Origin: Aneurinibacillus uraniidurans
GTDB taxonomy: Bacteria; Bacillota; Bacilli; Aneurinibacillales; Aneurinibacillaceae
Assembly (NCBI RefSeq): GCF_028471905.1
Contig: NZ_CP116902.1
Location: forward strand, 3,467,501-3,517,500
DNA length: 50,000 nucleotides
Direction of reading: 5' to 3'
The notes under the pieces were generated by a model. That model made no database searches and was not told the DNA's origin. It worked only from the letters and a program-made list of their open reading frames with translations. Position 1 is the stretch's first letter, and every line of letters begins with the position of its first letter. This document shows, piece by piece, positions 25,207 through 32,800 of the stretch. A program made the translations under genes and the position numbers.

Positions 25207-26547
25207 CTATTTACTGATTTCAGCGACAGCATCCACAAGTGCTTGATTCAGCCGTTCTAGCAACAACTCAATTTCATCTGAAGTACTGGTGAATGGGGGA
25301 GCCACAATGACACTATCTCCAGCCTGCCCATTGATTGCTCCTGCCGCACTGTACACAAGTAAGCCTTGTCTCATCGCTGCCTCGATCACTCTCTCTGTAA
25401 CACAAGCCTGAAGCGGATACGGTGTTTTCGTTATCCGATCCCGCACAAACTCCAAGCCACACAGAAGCCCCTTCCCCCGAACATCGCCAATCAGCTCGTG
25501 TGCTTGTGCGAGCTTCTCCAATCCGGCCCGCAACTGCTTCCCGTGCTCTGCCGCCTGTGCGATCAGATCATTCGCTTCGATATAATCCATGACGGCAAGT
25601 GCGATGGCTGCGGACTGTGGATTCGCACTAAAGGTATGTCCGGCCATAATCGAACGCGAACCGTTCTGAATCACCTCAATCAGACGAGCACTCACAAGCG
25701 TAGCTGCGATTGGTGTGTACCCAGCACTCATCCCCTTGCCAAGTGCCATTAGGTCTGGTACGACACCCCAATGATCAATCCCAAAAGCTTTACCAGTCCG
25801 CCCATTCCCGGTCATGACCTCATCAGCAATAAACAAAATCTCATAGCGATCACAAATCTCCCGAATGCGCTCATAATAGCCAGGCGGTGGCGTCACTGCT
25901 CCACCGGATGCTCCAATGATTGGCTCTGCGATAAAGGCTGCCACATAATCCGGTCCAATCCGCTGCAATGCCGCCTCCAACCCATCCGCGCAAGCCAATT
26001 TACAGGATGGATACATCTTCCCCAGTGGGCAGCGATAACAATACGGTGGCTCCACCACTGGCCAATCTTCTAAAAGTGGTACGAATCGCTTGCGCCGGAG
26101 CACATGCCCGGACATCGACAATGCCCCGAGTGTAATGCCGTGGTAGCTCATCCAACGTGATAACACTATGCGTTTCTCCGATCTCCCCTGCTCCTGCCAG
26201 TATTGGAGTGCGATTTTTAGCGCTGTCTCTGTCGCTTCCGATCCACTGTTGACGAAAAACACGTACTCCAAATCCCCCGGCGCCCACTGCGCCAGCTTCG
26301 CACCGAGTGCTTCTGCCGCTTCACTCGTAAACTGAGAGCGATACGTAAAAGAAATGCGGGCCGCCTGCGTCTGCATCGCCTGAATAATCTCCTGCACCCC
26401 ATGCCCGATATTGGCCGTTACCGCTCCTGAACAGCCATCCAAATACGCCCGCCCATTCGTATCATAAATATACACACCACGCCCGTATGCTGCTGTCGGA
26501 TAAGATTTACCAAGCAGTGGTTTAATGACATGGCTGTTGTCACTCAT
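25207..26547 (-). CDS. yodT: Class-III PLP-dependent aminotransferase, YodT-like
   Basis: A 446-residue fold-type I aminotransferase. It has YLDGCSGAVTANIGHG near the start, FVNSGSEATETALK (phosphate binding), SRWMSYHGITLGALSMSG, FIADEVMTGNGRTG and the PLP lysine in MALGKGMSAGYTPIAA near residue 265. ATG 26547 follows GGGTGGGCGGA; an in-frame GTG three codons upstream is less likely. It overlaps yodP by 8 bases and precedes yodQ. In Bacillus subtilis the corresponding gene is in the kamA-yodP group, which suggests transamination of a beta-lysine-derived amine. The CoA-transferase genes yodR and yodS of that operon are absent here. Confidence 0.87.
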   Translation of the reverse strand: MSDNSHVIKPLLGKSYPTAAYGRGVYIYDTNGRAYLDGCSGAVTANIGHGVQEIIQAMQTQAARISFTYRSQFTSEAAEALGAKLAQWAPGDLEYVFFVNSGSEATETALKIALQYWQEQGRSEKRIVLSRWMSYHGITLGALSMSGHVLRRKRFVPLLEDWPVVEPPYCYRCPLGKMYPSCKLACADGLEAALQRIGPDYVAAFIAEPIIGASGGAVTPPPGYYERIREICDRYEILFIADEVMTGNGRTGKAFGIDHWGVVPDLMALGKGMSAGYTPIAATLVSARLIEVIQNGSRSIMAGHTFSANPQSAAIALAVMDYIEANDLIAQAAEHGKQLRAGLEKLAQAHELIGDVRGKGLLCGLEFVRDRITKTPYPLQACVTERVIEAAMRQGLLVYSAAGAINGQAGDSVIVAPPFTSTSDEIELLLERLNQALVDAVAEISK

Positions 26548-27433
26548 TCCGCCCACCCCTTACCGGATCTGATACTGATATGTCTTTGACCCATACACTC
26601 ATATCTTCAAGCTTGTCATAAATGTTGCAGTTGTTTGCCATTCGACCGCTGTACGTATAGCCAAGCTGGTGAAACACCGCATTCATACCAAACGATAGGG
26701 AACGAGCCAGGGAATACACACAGTATAGATGGCGCTGGCGCAGCTCTGCTTCGAGCGCCCGAACCAGGTGCCTCATCAGCCCATATTTACGATTTTCCAC
26801 ATATGTCGCACAGTCCGTAATCTCTGCATTGTGATACGTACCATTCACTTCAGCCGAAGCCGCACTGACAATCCGACCTACGTTCTCTGCCACATAAAAA
26901 ATCGTTCCACCTTCCATTACCTTACAAATATACGCTGCTTCATTCATCGGAGTCGGATATGTTTGAAATACCGTACCATATAGTTGCGCCAGCGCTTCCG
27001 CATCCGCCGCACTAGCTGCACGCACCGTATATCCAGATGACAGCTCTTCCTTCTCCATCCGATACGGCAATTGAAGTACCCGCCTGAGGTCTTCATCTTC
27101 GGCCAGCCAATACAAACTCGTCCGGCGGGTACCTGATGTATACAGCGTCATGCCATACGCATCACTCCCATTAAAATACCGATAAAATACTGCCTCGATC
27201 ATATAACCCTGTGTAAGAAATTGCGGAATATGTTCAGCACGAGCCTTGACAATATTTTTTGTGAACGCATACGAAGCAGCAAGCTCCCGAATGCGCCTGC
27301 ACACACTTCCCACTGCCCCCCGGTAATCATCAACACGCAGGCGAGCATTAAACGGGTCCAAACACACATCCATCCAGAAGTCAGTCCCTGCTTCAATCCG
27401 GTTGTACGCATAGATTGGTTCATTCGCCGTCAT
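26540..27433 (-). CDS. ablB: Beta-lysine N6-acetyltransferase AblB/YodP
   Basis: The enzyme acetylates 3,6-diaminohexanoate (beta-lysine) on N6, giving N6-acetyl-beta-lysine. The 297-residue protein has an N-terminal family-specific region (about 1-130) with YNRIEAGTDFWMDVCLDPFNARLRVDDY, and a C-terminal GNAT domain (about 135-280) with VRAASAADAEALAQLY and AEITDCATYVENRKYGLMRHLVRALE. GGGAGGCGG precedes ATG 27433. It is the first gene of the minus-strand operon behind a good sigma-54 promoter. The partner aminomutase kamA is transcribed the other way, 1.7 kb off, beyond the sigma-54 activator gene. Confidence 0.9.
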   Translation of the reverse strand: MTANEPIYAYNRIEAGTDFWMDVCLDPFNARLRVDDYRGAVGSVCRRIRELAASYAFTKNIVKARAEHIPQFLTQGYMIEAVFYRYFNGSDAYGMTLYTSGTRRTSLYWLAEDEDLRRVLQLPYRMEKEELSSGYTVRAASAADAEALAQLYGTVFQTYPTPMNEAAYICKVMEGGTIFYVAENVGRIVSAASAEVNGTYHNAEITDCATYVENRKYGLMRHLVRALEAELRQRHLYCVYSLARSLSFGMNAVFHQLGYTYSGRMANNCNIYDKLEDMSVWVKDISVSDPVRGGRNE

Positions 27434-27476
27434 AAAAAGCCGCCTCCCTACTATGATGTGTATAGAGAAACCATAC

Positions 27477-27491
27477 GCAAAAAATATGCCA
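27477..27491 (-). promoter_or_regulatory. Sigma-54 (-24/-12) promoter of ablB-yodT-yodQ
   Basis: On the minus strand TGGCATATTTTTTGC has GG and GC at the exact -24/-12 spacing and matches the consensus TGGCAC-N5-TTGC apart from one base. The expected start is near 27465, about 30 bases before ablB. Confidence 0.8.
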
Positions 27492-27508
27492 GCCCAGAGG
27501 TGAGGACG

Positions 27509-28939
27509 ATGTCAGAAACAACGGCAATCTGGTCGGACTATATGGAGTGGCTGCTCAGCATGGTAAACGTCGGTGTCCATCTGGTCGACAAAAGCGGAAC
27601 GACCGTTTTTTTTAACGAAAAAATGGCGGAAATCGATGGTCTACGCCGGAAAGATGTACTTGGTCGAAACATTTTTCAGCTTTTTCCCTCGCTTACGAAT
27701 GAGAACAGTACGTTAATCCGCGCCCTGCATACCGGACACTCAACCATCGATCAAGTACAGACCTATATGAACATACGGGGCAAACAAATTACATCCATTA
27801 ATAGCACCTACCCGCTGCTTAAACAGAATGTCATCATTGGTGCTGTAGAACTGGCCGAGGATATCACTCGTATCGTACAACTCAATGACCAGATACTAGA
27901 GCTACGTGAGCAACTGTACCGAAAGGCCAGCAGGACGAAGCACGCAAACAACGATACCGTGTATCACTTCGGTGACTTGATTGGAGAAAGCAAGCTTTTC
28001 ACACAAGCTCTCATGCGGGCAAAGCGAGCGGCGCGCACACATTCCCCCGTTCTTGTCTGTGGTCCGACTGGAACCGGAAAAGAGCTGATCGCGCAAAGCA
28101 TCCATAATGCTAGCATCCAACGCAACGAGCCATTCATCGCTCAAAATTGTGCGGCTGTGCCGCGCGAGCTAATGGAAGGTCTTCTGTTCGGTACAACAAA
28201 AGGAGCATTTACCGGTGCCATTGACCGACCTGGAATTTTTGAACAGGCACATGGTGGCACGTTGTTTCTCGACGAAATTAACAGCCTCGATCCCGCCCTA
28301 CAAGCCAAACTTCTGCGTGTGCTACAAGACGGGCGGGTGCGCCGCATTGGTGGTACATCCGAGCAACAGATTAATGTCCGCATCATTTCCGCAATGAACG
28401 CTGACCCATACGAGGTGGTTCGTAACCGAACGATGCGATCAGACCTATTTTTCCGCCTGAATGTCGTTAGCATTGATCTGCCGCCACTTAGCCAGCGAAT
28501 GGATGATCTCCCCCTTCTCATACGCCACTTTATCGATAAATTCAATGCTTCTTTTGCGCTTCGCGTACAGGATGCTGCATCTGACGTATATACTGCCTTC
28601 GAACGTCATACGTGGCCCGGTAACATCCGGGAACTGCGACATGCAATCGAATCGGCTTTCAATATGCTAGAAGAAAATGAATCAGTTATCGAACTTCACC
28701 ACCTGCCAACACTTTTCCAGCAATCCACTCCTGACATAAGCCGGAACCATAATGATCTCGAAGAGTTGATTCTGCCCGATGAATCATGCAATCTACCAGA
28801 CCTCCTCAATCAAATTGAGCGTGATACGATTGCCCGCATGCTAGCCCGCTACAACGGGAATATCAGTCGTACCGCCGACGCACTCGGGCTTACACGACAA
28901 GCACTTCAGTATAAACTGAAGAAATTTCATCTATTCTAA
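27509..28939 (+). CDS. Sigma-54-dependent enhancer-binding activator (PAS-AAA+-Fis)
   Basis: The 476-residue protein has an N-terminal PAS domain (about 10-115, VGVHLVDKSGTTVFFNEKM), an AAA+ sigma-54 interaction domain with Walker A GPTGTGKELIAQ near 185, the sigma-54-contacting GAFTGA, and Walker B GGTLFLDEIN. A C-terminal Fis-type helix-turn-helix follows (GNISRTADALGLTRQALQYKL). The frame is open upstream to 27221, but that part is antisense to ablB; AGAGGTGAGG lies 3 bases before ATG 27509. The gene stands between two sigma-54 promoters that drive the beta-lysine genes, so it is their probable activator. The PAS domain suggests a small-molecule signal, perhaps lysine or beta-lysine. Confidence 0.92.
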   Translation: MSETTAIWSDYMEWLLSMVNVGVHLVDKSGTTVFFNEKMAEIDGLRRKDVLGRNIFQLFPSLTNENSTLIRALHTGHSTIDQVQTYMNIRGKQITSINSTYPLLKQNVIIGAVELAEDITRIVQLNDQILELREQLYRKASRTKHANNDTVYHFGDLIGESKLFTQALMRAKRAARTHSPVLVCGPTGTGKELIAQSIHNASIQRNEPFIAQNCAAVPRELMEGLLFGTTKGAFTGAIDRPGIFEQAHGGTLFLDEINSLDPALQAKLLRVLQDGRVRRIGGTSEQQINVRIISAMNADPYEVVRNRTMRSDLFFRLNVVSIDLPPLSQRMDDLPLLIRHFIDKFNASFALRVQDAASDVYTAFERHTWPGNIRELRHAIESAFNMLEENESVIELHHLPTLFQQSTPDISRNHNDLEELILPDESCNLPDLLNQIERDTIARMLARYNGNISRTADALGLTRQALQYKLKKFHLF

Positions 28940-28940
28940 C

Positions 28941-28988
28941 TGCAAAAAATCCGGCGCTGAAATTTTTGCGAGTGCCGGATTTTTTGCA
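28941..28988. terminator. Perfect 15-base inverted repeat, terminator after the activator gene
   Basis: TGCAAAAAATCCGGC (28941-28955) is exactly repeated in inverse at 28974-28988, with GC-rich inner bases and A/T-rich outer bases. This fits a terminator in either direction. It lies 52 bases before the kamA sigma-54 promoter; an added role as an activator site is possible but unsupported. Confidence 0.75.
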
Positions 28989-29040
28989 GGTCTATTCACA
29001 GGAATTTTGGAACGAATCCTACTCTCGAACCCTTCCGTAT

Positions 29041-29055
29041 TGGCATGTAGCTTGC
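29041..29055 (+). promoter_or_regulatory. Sigma-54 (-24/-12) promoter of kamA
   Basis: TGGCATGTAGCTTGC matches TGGCAC-N5-TTGC at all but one base, with exact GG-GC spacing. The expected start near 29067 lies about 33 bases before ATG 29100. Confidence 0.85.
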
Positions 29056-29099
29056 AACATGTAACAACTATTAGGACTTTTTTAAGGAGGGCATCCACA

Positions 29100-30527
29100 A
29101 TGAGCATACGAGAAGAAGAGGTGCCGCAGGGACCCTGGCGCGCGGGACATGTACGAGATTTTCGCCATGTTCCATTATGGAAAGACGTAACGGATGAACA
29201 ATGGAACGATTGGCTCTGGCAGTTGACCCATACCATTAAGACTGTCGATGAACTCAAACAGGTTGTAAACTTGACACCGGATGAAGAGGAAGGTGTGCGC
29301 ATCTCAGCACGAACCATCCCTTTAAATATTACGCCCTACTATGCTACTTTGATGAACCCGGATGATCCACGTTGCCCAATCCGTATGCAATCGGTGCCAG
29401 TATCTGCCGAAATTCTAAAAACCAAATACGATCTCGAAGACCCTCTGCATGAAGATGAAGACGCACCCGTTCCCGGTCTTACACACCGCTATCCAGATCG
29501 TGTTCTGTTCCTCGTTACGAATCAATGCTCCATGTATTGTCGCTATTGTACGCGCCGACGCTTCTCCGGTCAGATTGGCATGGGCGTACCCAGAAAGCAG
29601 ATCGATGATGCCATAGCCTACATCGCTCGTACTCCAGACGTGCGTGACGTCTTGTTATCCGGCGGCGACGGACTGCTAATTAATGACACGATTTTGGAAT
29701 ACATCCTCAAAAACTTACGCGCCATTCCACATGTCGAGATCATCCGTATCGGCACACGTGCTCCGGTCGTATTCCCGCAGCGCATTACCGAAAATTTATG
29801 CACGATCTTAAAAAAATATCACCCAATCTGGCTAAATACACATTTCAACACACCGCTTGAGATTACACCGGAAGCAAAACGTGCCTGTGAGATGCTCGCT
29901 AACGCCGGGGTTCCGATCGGCAACCAGTCGGTTATTCTCGCAGGCGTCAATGACAGCGTACCAATCATGAAAAAGCTTATGCATGAACTTGTCAAAATTC
30001 GCGTTCGACCGTATTACATCTACCAATGCGATCTGTCTGAAGGTATCGGCCACTTCCGTGCACCTGTATCCAAAGGGCTGGAAATCATCGAAGGGCTACG
30101 CGGGCACACCTCCGGCTATGCCGTACCAACCTTCGTCGTTGATGCACCGGGTGGAGGCGGTAAAATTGCCCTTCAGCCAAACTACCTGATCTCGCAGAGT
30201 CCAGAAAAAGTGATCCTCCGTAACTTTGAAGGAGTCATCTCGTCGTACCCGGAACCGAAGCAGTATGTGCCGGGCCGCGCTGATGATTACTTTAATGAAG
30301 TGTATGGCTTCACACAGCCGGAGCCATCAATCGGCATTGCCTCCATCATGCGTGATGAAACCTTCTCCATCATACCGGAAGGACTGCGCCGCCTGTCCCG
30401 ACGCAAGCAATACGAAGCAACCGCAGACCACACCTCTCTTAAAGACCGCCGTGCCAAACGTGATGAGCTAAAGTCTAAACGTATCCAATCCCTTGAAACA
30501 AAAAATAAACCAGACGACCCCGAATAA
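29100..30527 (+). CDS. kamA: Lysine 2,3-aminomutase (radical SAM, PLP)
   Basis: KamA converts L-lysine to L-beta-lysine with a [4Fe-4S] cluster, S-adenosylmethionine and PLP. The 475-residue protein carries the radical-SAM cluster motif CSMYCRYC near residue 143, followed by TRRRFSG, the SAM-region LLSGGDGLL, and the PLP lysine in VDAPGGGGKIAL near residue 352. The C-terminal tail is highly charged. The frame is open to 29007, but AAGGAGG precedes ATG 29100, which also lies just downstream of the sigma-54 promoter. With AblB it would make N6-acetyl-beta-lysine (a compatible solute in some microbes); the deacetylase and aminotransferase nearby suggest breakdown instead. Confidence 0.95.
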   Translation: MSIREEEVPQGPWRAGHVRDFRHVPLWKDVTDEQWNDWLWQLTHTIKTVDELKQVVNLTPDEEEGVRISARTIPLNITPYYATLMNPDDPRCPIRMQSVPVSAEILKTKYDLEDPLHEDEDAPVPGLTHRYPDRVLFLVTNQCSMYCRYCTRRRFSGQIGMGVPRKQIDDAIAYIARTPDVRDVLLSGGDGLLINDTILEYILKNLRAIPHVEIIRIGTRAPVVFPQRITENLCTILKKYHPIWLNTHFNTPLEITPEAKRACEMLANAGVPIGNQSVILAGVNDSVPIMKKLMHELVKIRVRPYYIYQCDLSEGIGHFRAPVSKGLEIIEGLRGHTSGYAVPTFVVDAPGGGGKIALQPNYLISQSPEKVILRNFEGVISSYPEPKQYVPGRADDYFNEVYGFTQPEPSIGIASIMRDETFSIIPEGLRRLSRRKQYEATADHTSLKDRRAKRDELKSKRIQSLETKNKPDDPE

Positions 30528-30538
30528 TCCCATCTACA

Positions 30539-30582
30539 GGCAGAACATGCCGCCTTTGCGGTGAAGTTCTGCCCATTTTTTT
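30539..30582 (+). terminator. Terminator of kamA
   Basis: Arms GGCAGAAC (30539-30546) and GTTCTGCC (30566-30573), with an inner CCGC/GCGG stem, are followed by eight T. Confidence 0.85.
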
Positions 30583-30611
30583 GTATGAAAAGGAGAATTC
30601 ATCCCACACTA
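30583..30611 (+). promoter_or_regulatory. Candidate SigG promoter of the spoVA operon
   Basis: GTATG (30583-30587) fits the SigG -35 GHATR. After 17 bases CACACTA (30605-30611) matches the -10 CATNHTA at 6 of 7. It overlaps the end of the kamA terminator and lies 36 bases before spoVAC. SigG control of spoVA is established in Bacillus subtilis. Confidence 0.5.
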
Positions 30612-30646
30612 CTAGAAGCAGATTGATTTTTTAGGAGGATGCTCAC

Positions 30647-31129
30647 ATGTCGACAAAAACGAAAAACCAGAAGCTGACCCCGACACAGCTTGAATATCAA
30701 GAGTTCGCAAAAGCGCATGAACCCGCACGACCAGTATGGAAAAATACCTTGCGTGCTTTCTGGGTCGGCGGCACGATCTGTCTACTCGGGCAATTCGTCC
30801 AGCAATTTTTCATTAAGTATTTCGGATTCACCGAGAAAACAGCAGGAAATCCGACCGTAGCTGTCCTCATTTTTCTGTCGGTACTGCTAACCGGATTTGG
30901 CGTATACGACAAAATCGCGCAATACGCCGGAGCCGGAACGGCCGTGCCGGTCACGGGATTTGCTAACTCCATCGCATCTGCTGCTCTTGAACATAAAAGC
31001 GAAGGCTACGTGCTCGGTGTCGGAGGCAATATGTTCAAGCTTGCAGGCTCGGTCATCGTGTTTGGCGTATTTGCTGCCTTTATTATCGGCCTGCTCAAAT
31101 GGGCCTGGCAGACACTGGGGGCGATGTAG
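30647..31129 (+). CDS. spoVAC: Stage V sporulation protein AC
   Basis: SpoVAC is an inner-spore-membrane channel subunit for uptake and release of calcium dipicolinate. The 160-residue protein has a polar 45-residue N-terminus and about four hydrophobic segments. Family signatures include WVGGTICLLGQFVQQFFI, GFGVYDKIAQYAGAGTAVPVTGFANS and GVGGNMFKLAGSVI. AGGAGG precedes ATG 30647. It is the first of five plus-strand genes; spoVAD begins on the base after its stop codon. The operon lacks spoVAA, spoVAB and spoVAF, and ends with DUF1657/DUF421 genes as in spoVA2-type operons. Confidence 0.93.
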   Translation: MSTKTKNQKLTPTQLEYQEFAKAHEPARPVWKNTLRAFWVGGTICLLGQFVQQFFIKYFGFTEKTAGNPTVAVLIFLSVLLTGFGVYDKIAQYAGAGTAVPVTGFANSIASAALEHKSEGYVLGVGGNMFKLAGSVIVFGVFAAFIIGLLKWAWQTLGAM

Positions 31130-32137
31130 ATGCTTACCGGACACCAATCATGGACATTCCCTAGTAAGCCTGTCATTCTCTCCTCGGCCGCAGTCGGTGG
31201 ACCATTCGAAGCCCAAGGTAAGCTCGCCACTGATTTTGACAAATTGTATGGCGACATTTGGCTTGAACAGGACAGCTTCGAGAAAGCCGAGAAAAAAATG
31301 CTGGAGGAAGCATGCGATATTGCGCTGCAAAAAGCAGGGATCGACAAAGGACAAGTTAACTTTCTACTCGCAGGCGACTTAATGAATCAAATCATCTCCA
31401 GCAGCTTCTCGGCCCGGACAGTTGGCATTCCATATCTTGGTATTTTCGGTGCCTGTTCCACTTCTATGGAGGGACTCGCACTTGCCGCTCAACTCGTGGA
31501 CAGTGGATCAGCACAGTATGCACTCGCTGGAACATGCAGCCATAATGCAACAGCCGAGAAACAGTTTCGCTATCCGACAGAATACGGCTCCCAGAAGCCA
31601 CCTACTGCCCAGTGGACCGTAACCGGGGCCGGTGCAGCACTCGTTGGTACCAACGGAGTCGGTCCACGTGTCGTCGCTGCCACGATTGGGCGCGTAGTCG
31701 ATATGGGTATTACTGATCCATTCAATATGGGAGCAGCGATGGCCCCAGCCGCTGTTGATACGATTCAAGCACATTTCCGCGACTTTCAGATCGGACCCGA
31801 TCATTACGATCTCATTGTGACCGGTGACCTCGGTAAAGTCGGGCATCCCATTGCGGCTGATCTACTTGCCAAACACGGTTTTACAATGCCTGATCAAGGA
31901 CGATTTACTGACTGTGGATTATTGATCTATAACGAGGACCAAAAAGTTATTGCCGGAGGAAGTGGCTGCGCCTGCTGCGCCACCGTTACATACGGACATT
32001 TACTGAATCGATTGAAGCGAGGAGAATGGCGGCGCATCCTGGTCATTGCAACCGGGGCTCTTCTCTCGCCGCTCAGCTTCCAGCAAAACGAAACCATCCC
32101 ATGCGTCGCCCATGCCGTCGCAATCGAACACAGCTAA
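31130..32137 (+). CDS. spoVAD: Stage V sporulation protein AD
   Basis: SpoVAD is a soluble thiolase-fold protein that binds dipicolinic acid at the inner spore membrane. The 335-residue product has GDLMNQIISSSFSAR, the thiolase-like nucleophile region IFGACSTSMEGLALA (Cys near 107), WTVTGAGAALV, and the late GSGCACCATVTYGHLL. ATG 31130 directly follows the spoVAC stop with GGGGGCG in front, so translation is probably coupled. It is followed after 15 bases by spoVAE. Length matches the family. Confidence 0.94.
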   Translation: MLTGHQSWTFPSKPVILSSAAVGGPFEAQGKLATDFDKLYGDIWLEQDSFEKAEKKMLEEACDIALQKAGIDKGQVNFLLAGDLMNQIISSSFSARTVGIPYLGIFGACSTSMEGLALAAQLVDSGSAQYALAGTCSHNATAEKQFRYPTEYGSQKPPTAQWTVTGAGAALVGTNGVGPRVVAATIGRVVDMGITDPFNMGAAMAPAAVDTIQAHFRDFQIGPDHYDLIVTGDLGKVGHPIAADLLAKHGFTMPDQGRFTDCGLLIYNEDQKVIAGGSGCACCATVTYGHLLNRLKRGEWRRILVIATGALLSPLSFQQNETIPCVAHAVAIEHS

Positions 32138-32152
32138 GGAGGGAACGGGAAC

Positions 32153-32503
32153 ATGATCTTTTTTTGGGCATTTGTCATCGGAGGATTAATTTGTGTCGTC
32201 GGACAGCTCTTAATGGATGTCGGCAAGCTAACACCTGCCCATACGATGTCGACGCTTGTTGTCGTTGGAGCCATTCTCGATGGCCTTGGTCTGTATGAGC
32301 CTCTAATAAAATTCGCGGGAGCCGGAGCGACCGTTCCGATCACAAGTTTTGGTAATGCGCTTGTGCACGGTGCCATGCAAGAGATGCAAGCAGATGGTGT
32401 AGTCGGGATTATTACGGGGATTTTCGAAGTAACAAGTGCCGGAATCTCCGCCGCCATCGTATTTGGATTTCTTGGTTCTCTCGTGTTTAAACCACACGGA
32501 TAA
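32153..32503 (+). CDS. spoVAE: Stage V sporulation protein AE (SpoVAEb type)
   Basis: This small membrane subunit of the dipicolinate channel has 116 residues and about four hydrophobic segments. [42 protein letters not shown] and [24 protein letters not shown] are characteristic. AAGGAGG precedes ATG 32153. In Bacillus subtilis spoVAC, AD and AEb work together in dipicolinate movement, and this operon holds exactly that minimal trio. Confidence 0.93.
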   Translation: MIFFWAFVIGGLICVVGQLLMDVGKLTPAHTMSTLVVVGAILDGLGLYEPLIKFAGAGATVPITSFGNALVHGAMQEMQADGVVGIITGIFEVTSAGISAAIVFGFLGSLVFKPHG

Positions 32504-32510
32504 GCACATA

Positions 32511-32544
32511 CTACAGTCATGGAGGTGAGAAACGATGACAGTAG
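32511..32544 (+). promoter_or_regulatory. Hairpin presenting the ribosome site of the DUF1657 gene
   Basis: CTACAGTCAT (32511-32520) and ATGACAGTAG (32535-32544) pair at 9 of 10 positions. The 14-base loop contains the GGAGGTGAG ribosome site, and the start codon at 32535 lies within the 3' arm. In RNA this could limit translation of the small protein. Confidence 0.5.
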
Positions 32545-32741
32545 CGGCAAAAGTTAAACAGACACTTGCTGGTCTGAAAAGTGCCCAGGCAAGCCTGGAA
32601 ACATTCGCGCTTGAAACACAGAACAAGCAAGCCAAACAAGCGTTTACACAAAATGCTCAACAGACTCAAATGATCATTGACTCTCTTGAGCAGCGTGTGC
32701 AACAGATTGAACAAGAAGAACCACAGTTCAAAGGGTTCTAA
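32535..32741 (+). CDS. DUF1657 small protein of the spoVA operon
   Basis: The 68-residue, Gln-rich, mainly helical protein (KQTLAGLKSAQASLETFALETQNKQAKQAF) belongs to DUF1657. Small proteins of this family accompany spoVAC-AD-AEb in the mobile spoVA2 operons linked with spore heat resistance in Bacillus. GGAGGTGAG lies before ATG 32535. The same kind of sequence recurs at the C-terminus of the next gene's product, so the two may interact or have a common origin. Molecular function is unknown. Confidence 0.85.
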   Translation: MTVAAKVKQTLAGLKSAQASLETFALETQNKQAKQAFTQNAQQTQMIIDSLEQRVQQIEQEEPQFKGF

Positions 32742-32754
32742 GAAAGCAAAAAGC

Positions 32755-32779
32755 CAGGGTGAGCACAGTGCTCACCCTG
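32755..32779 (+). repeat. Perfect 25-base palindrome between the DUF1657 and DUF421 genes
   Basis: CAGGGTGAGCAC, one central base, then its exact inverse complement. It forms a strong hairpin 21 bases before ATG 32801, without a T-tract, so it is not a standard terminator. It could tune or protect the downstream message. Confidence 0.6.
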
Positions 32780-32800
32780 CTTATCATAGGAGGAAATCTT

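Noticed and set aside
27221-27508. 5' extension of the sigma-54 activator reading frame
   Set aside because: It is antisense to ablB, would run across the minus-strand sigma-54 promoter, and the good ribosome site is at 27494-27505 before ATG 27509.
28941-28988. Activator enhancer site for the sigma-54 regulator
   Set aside because: The 15-base inverted repeat is better explained as a terminator, and no copy of it occurs near the other sigma-54 promoter.
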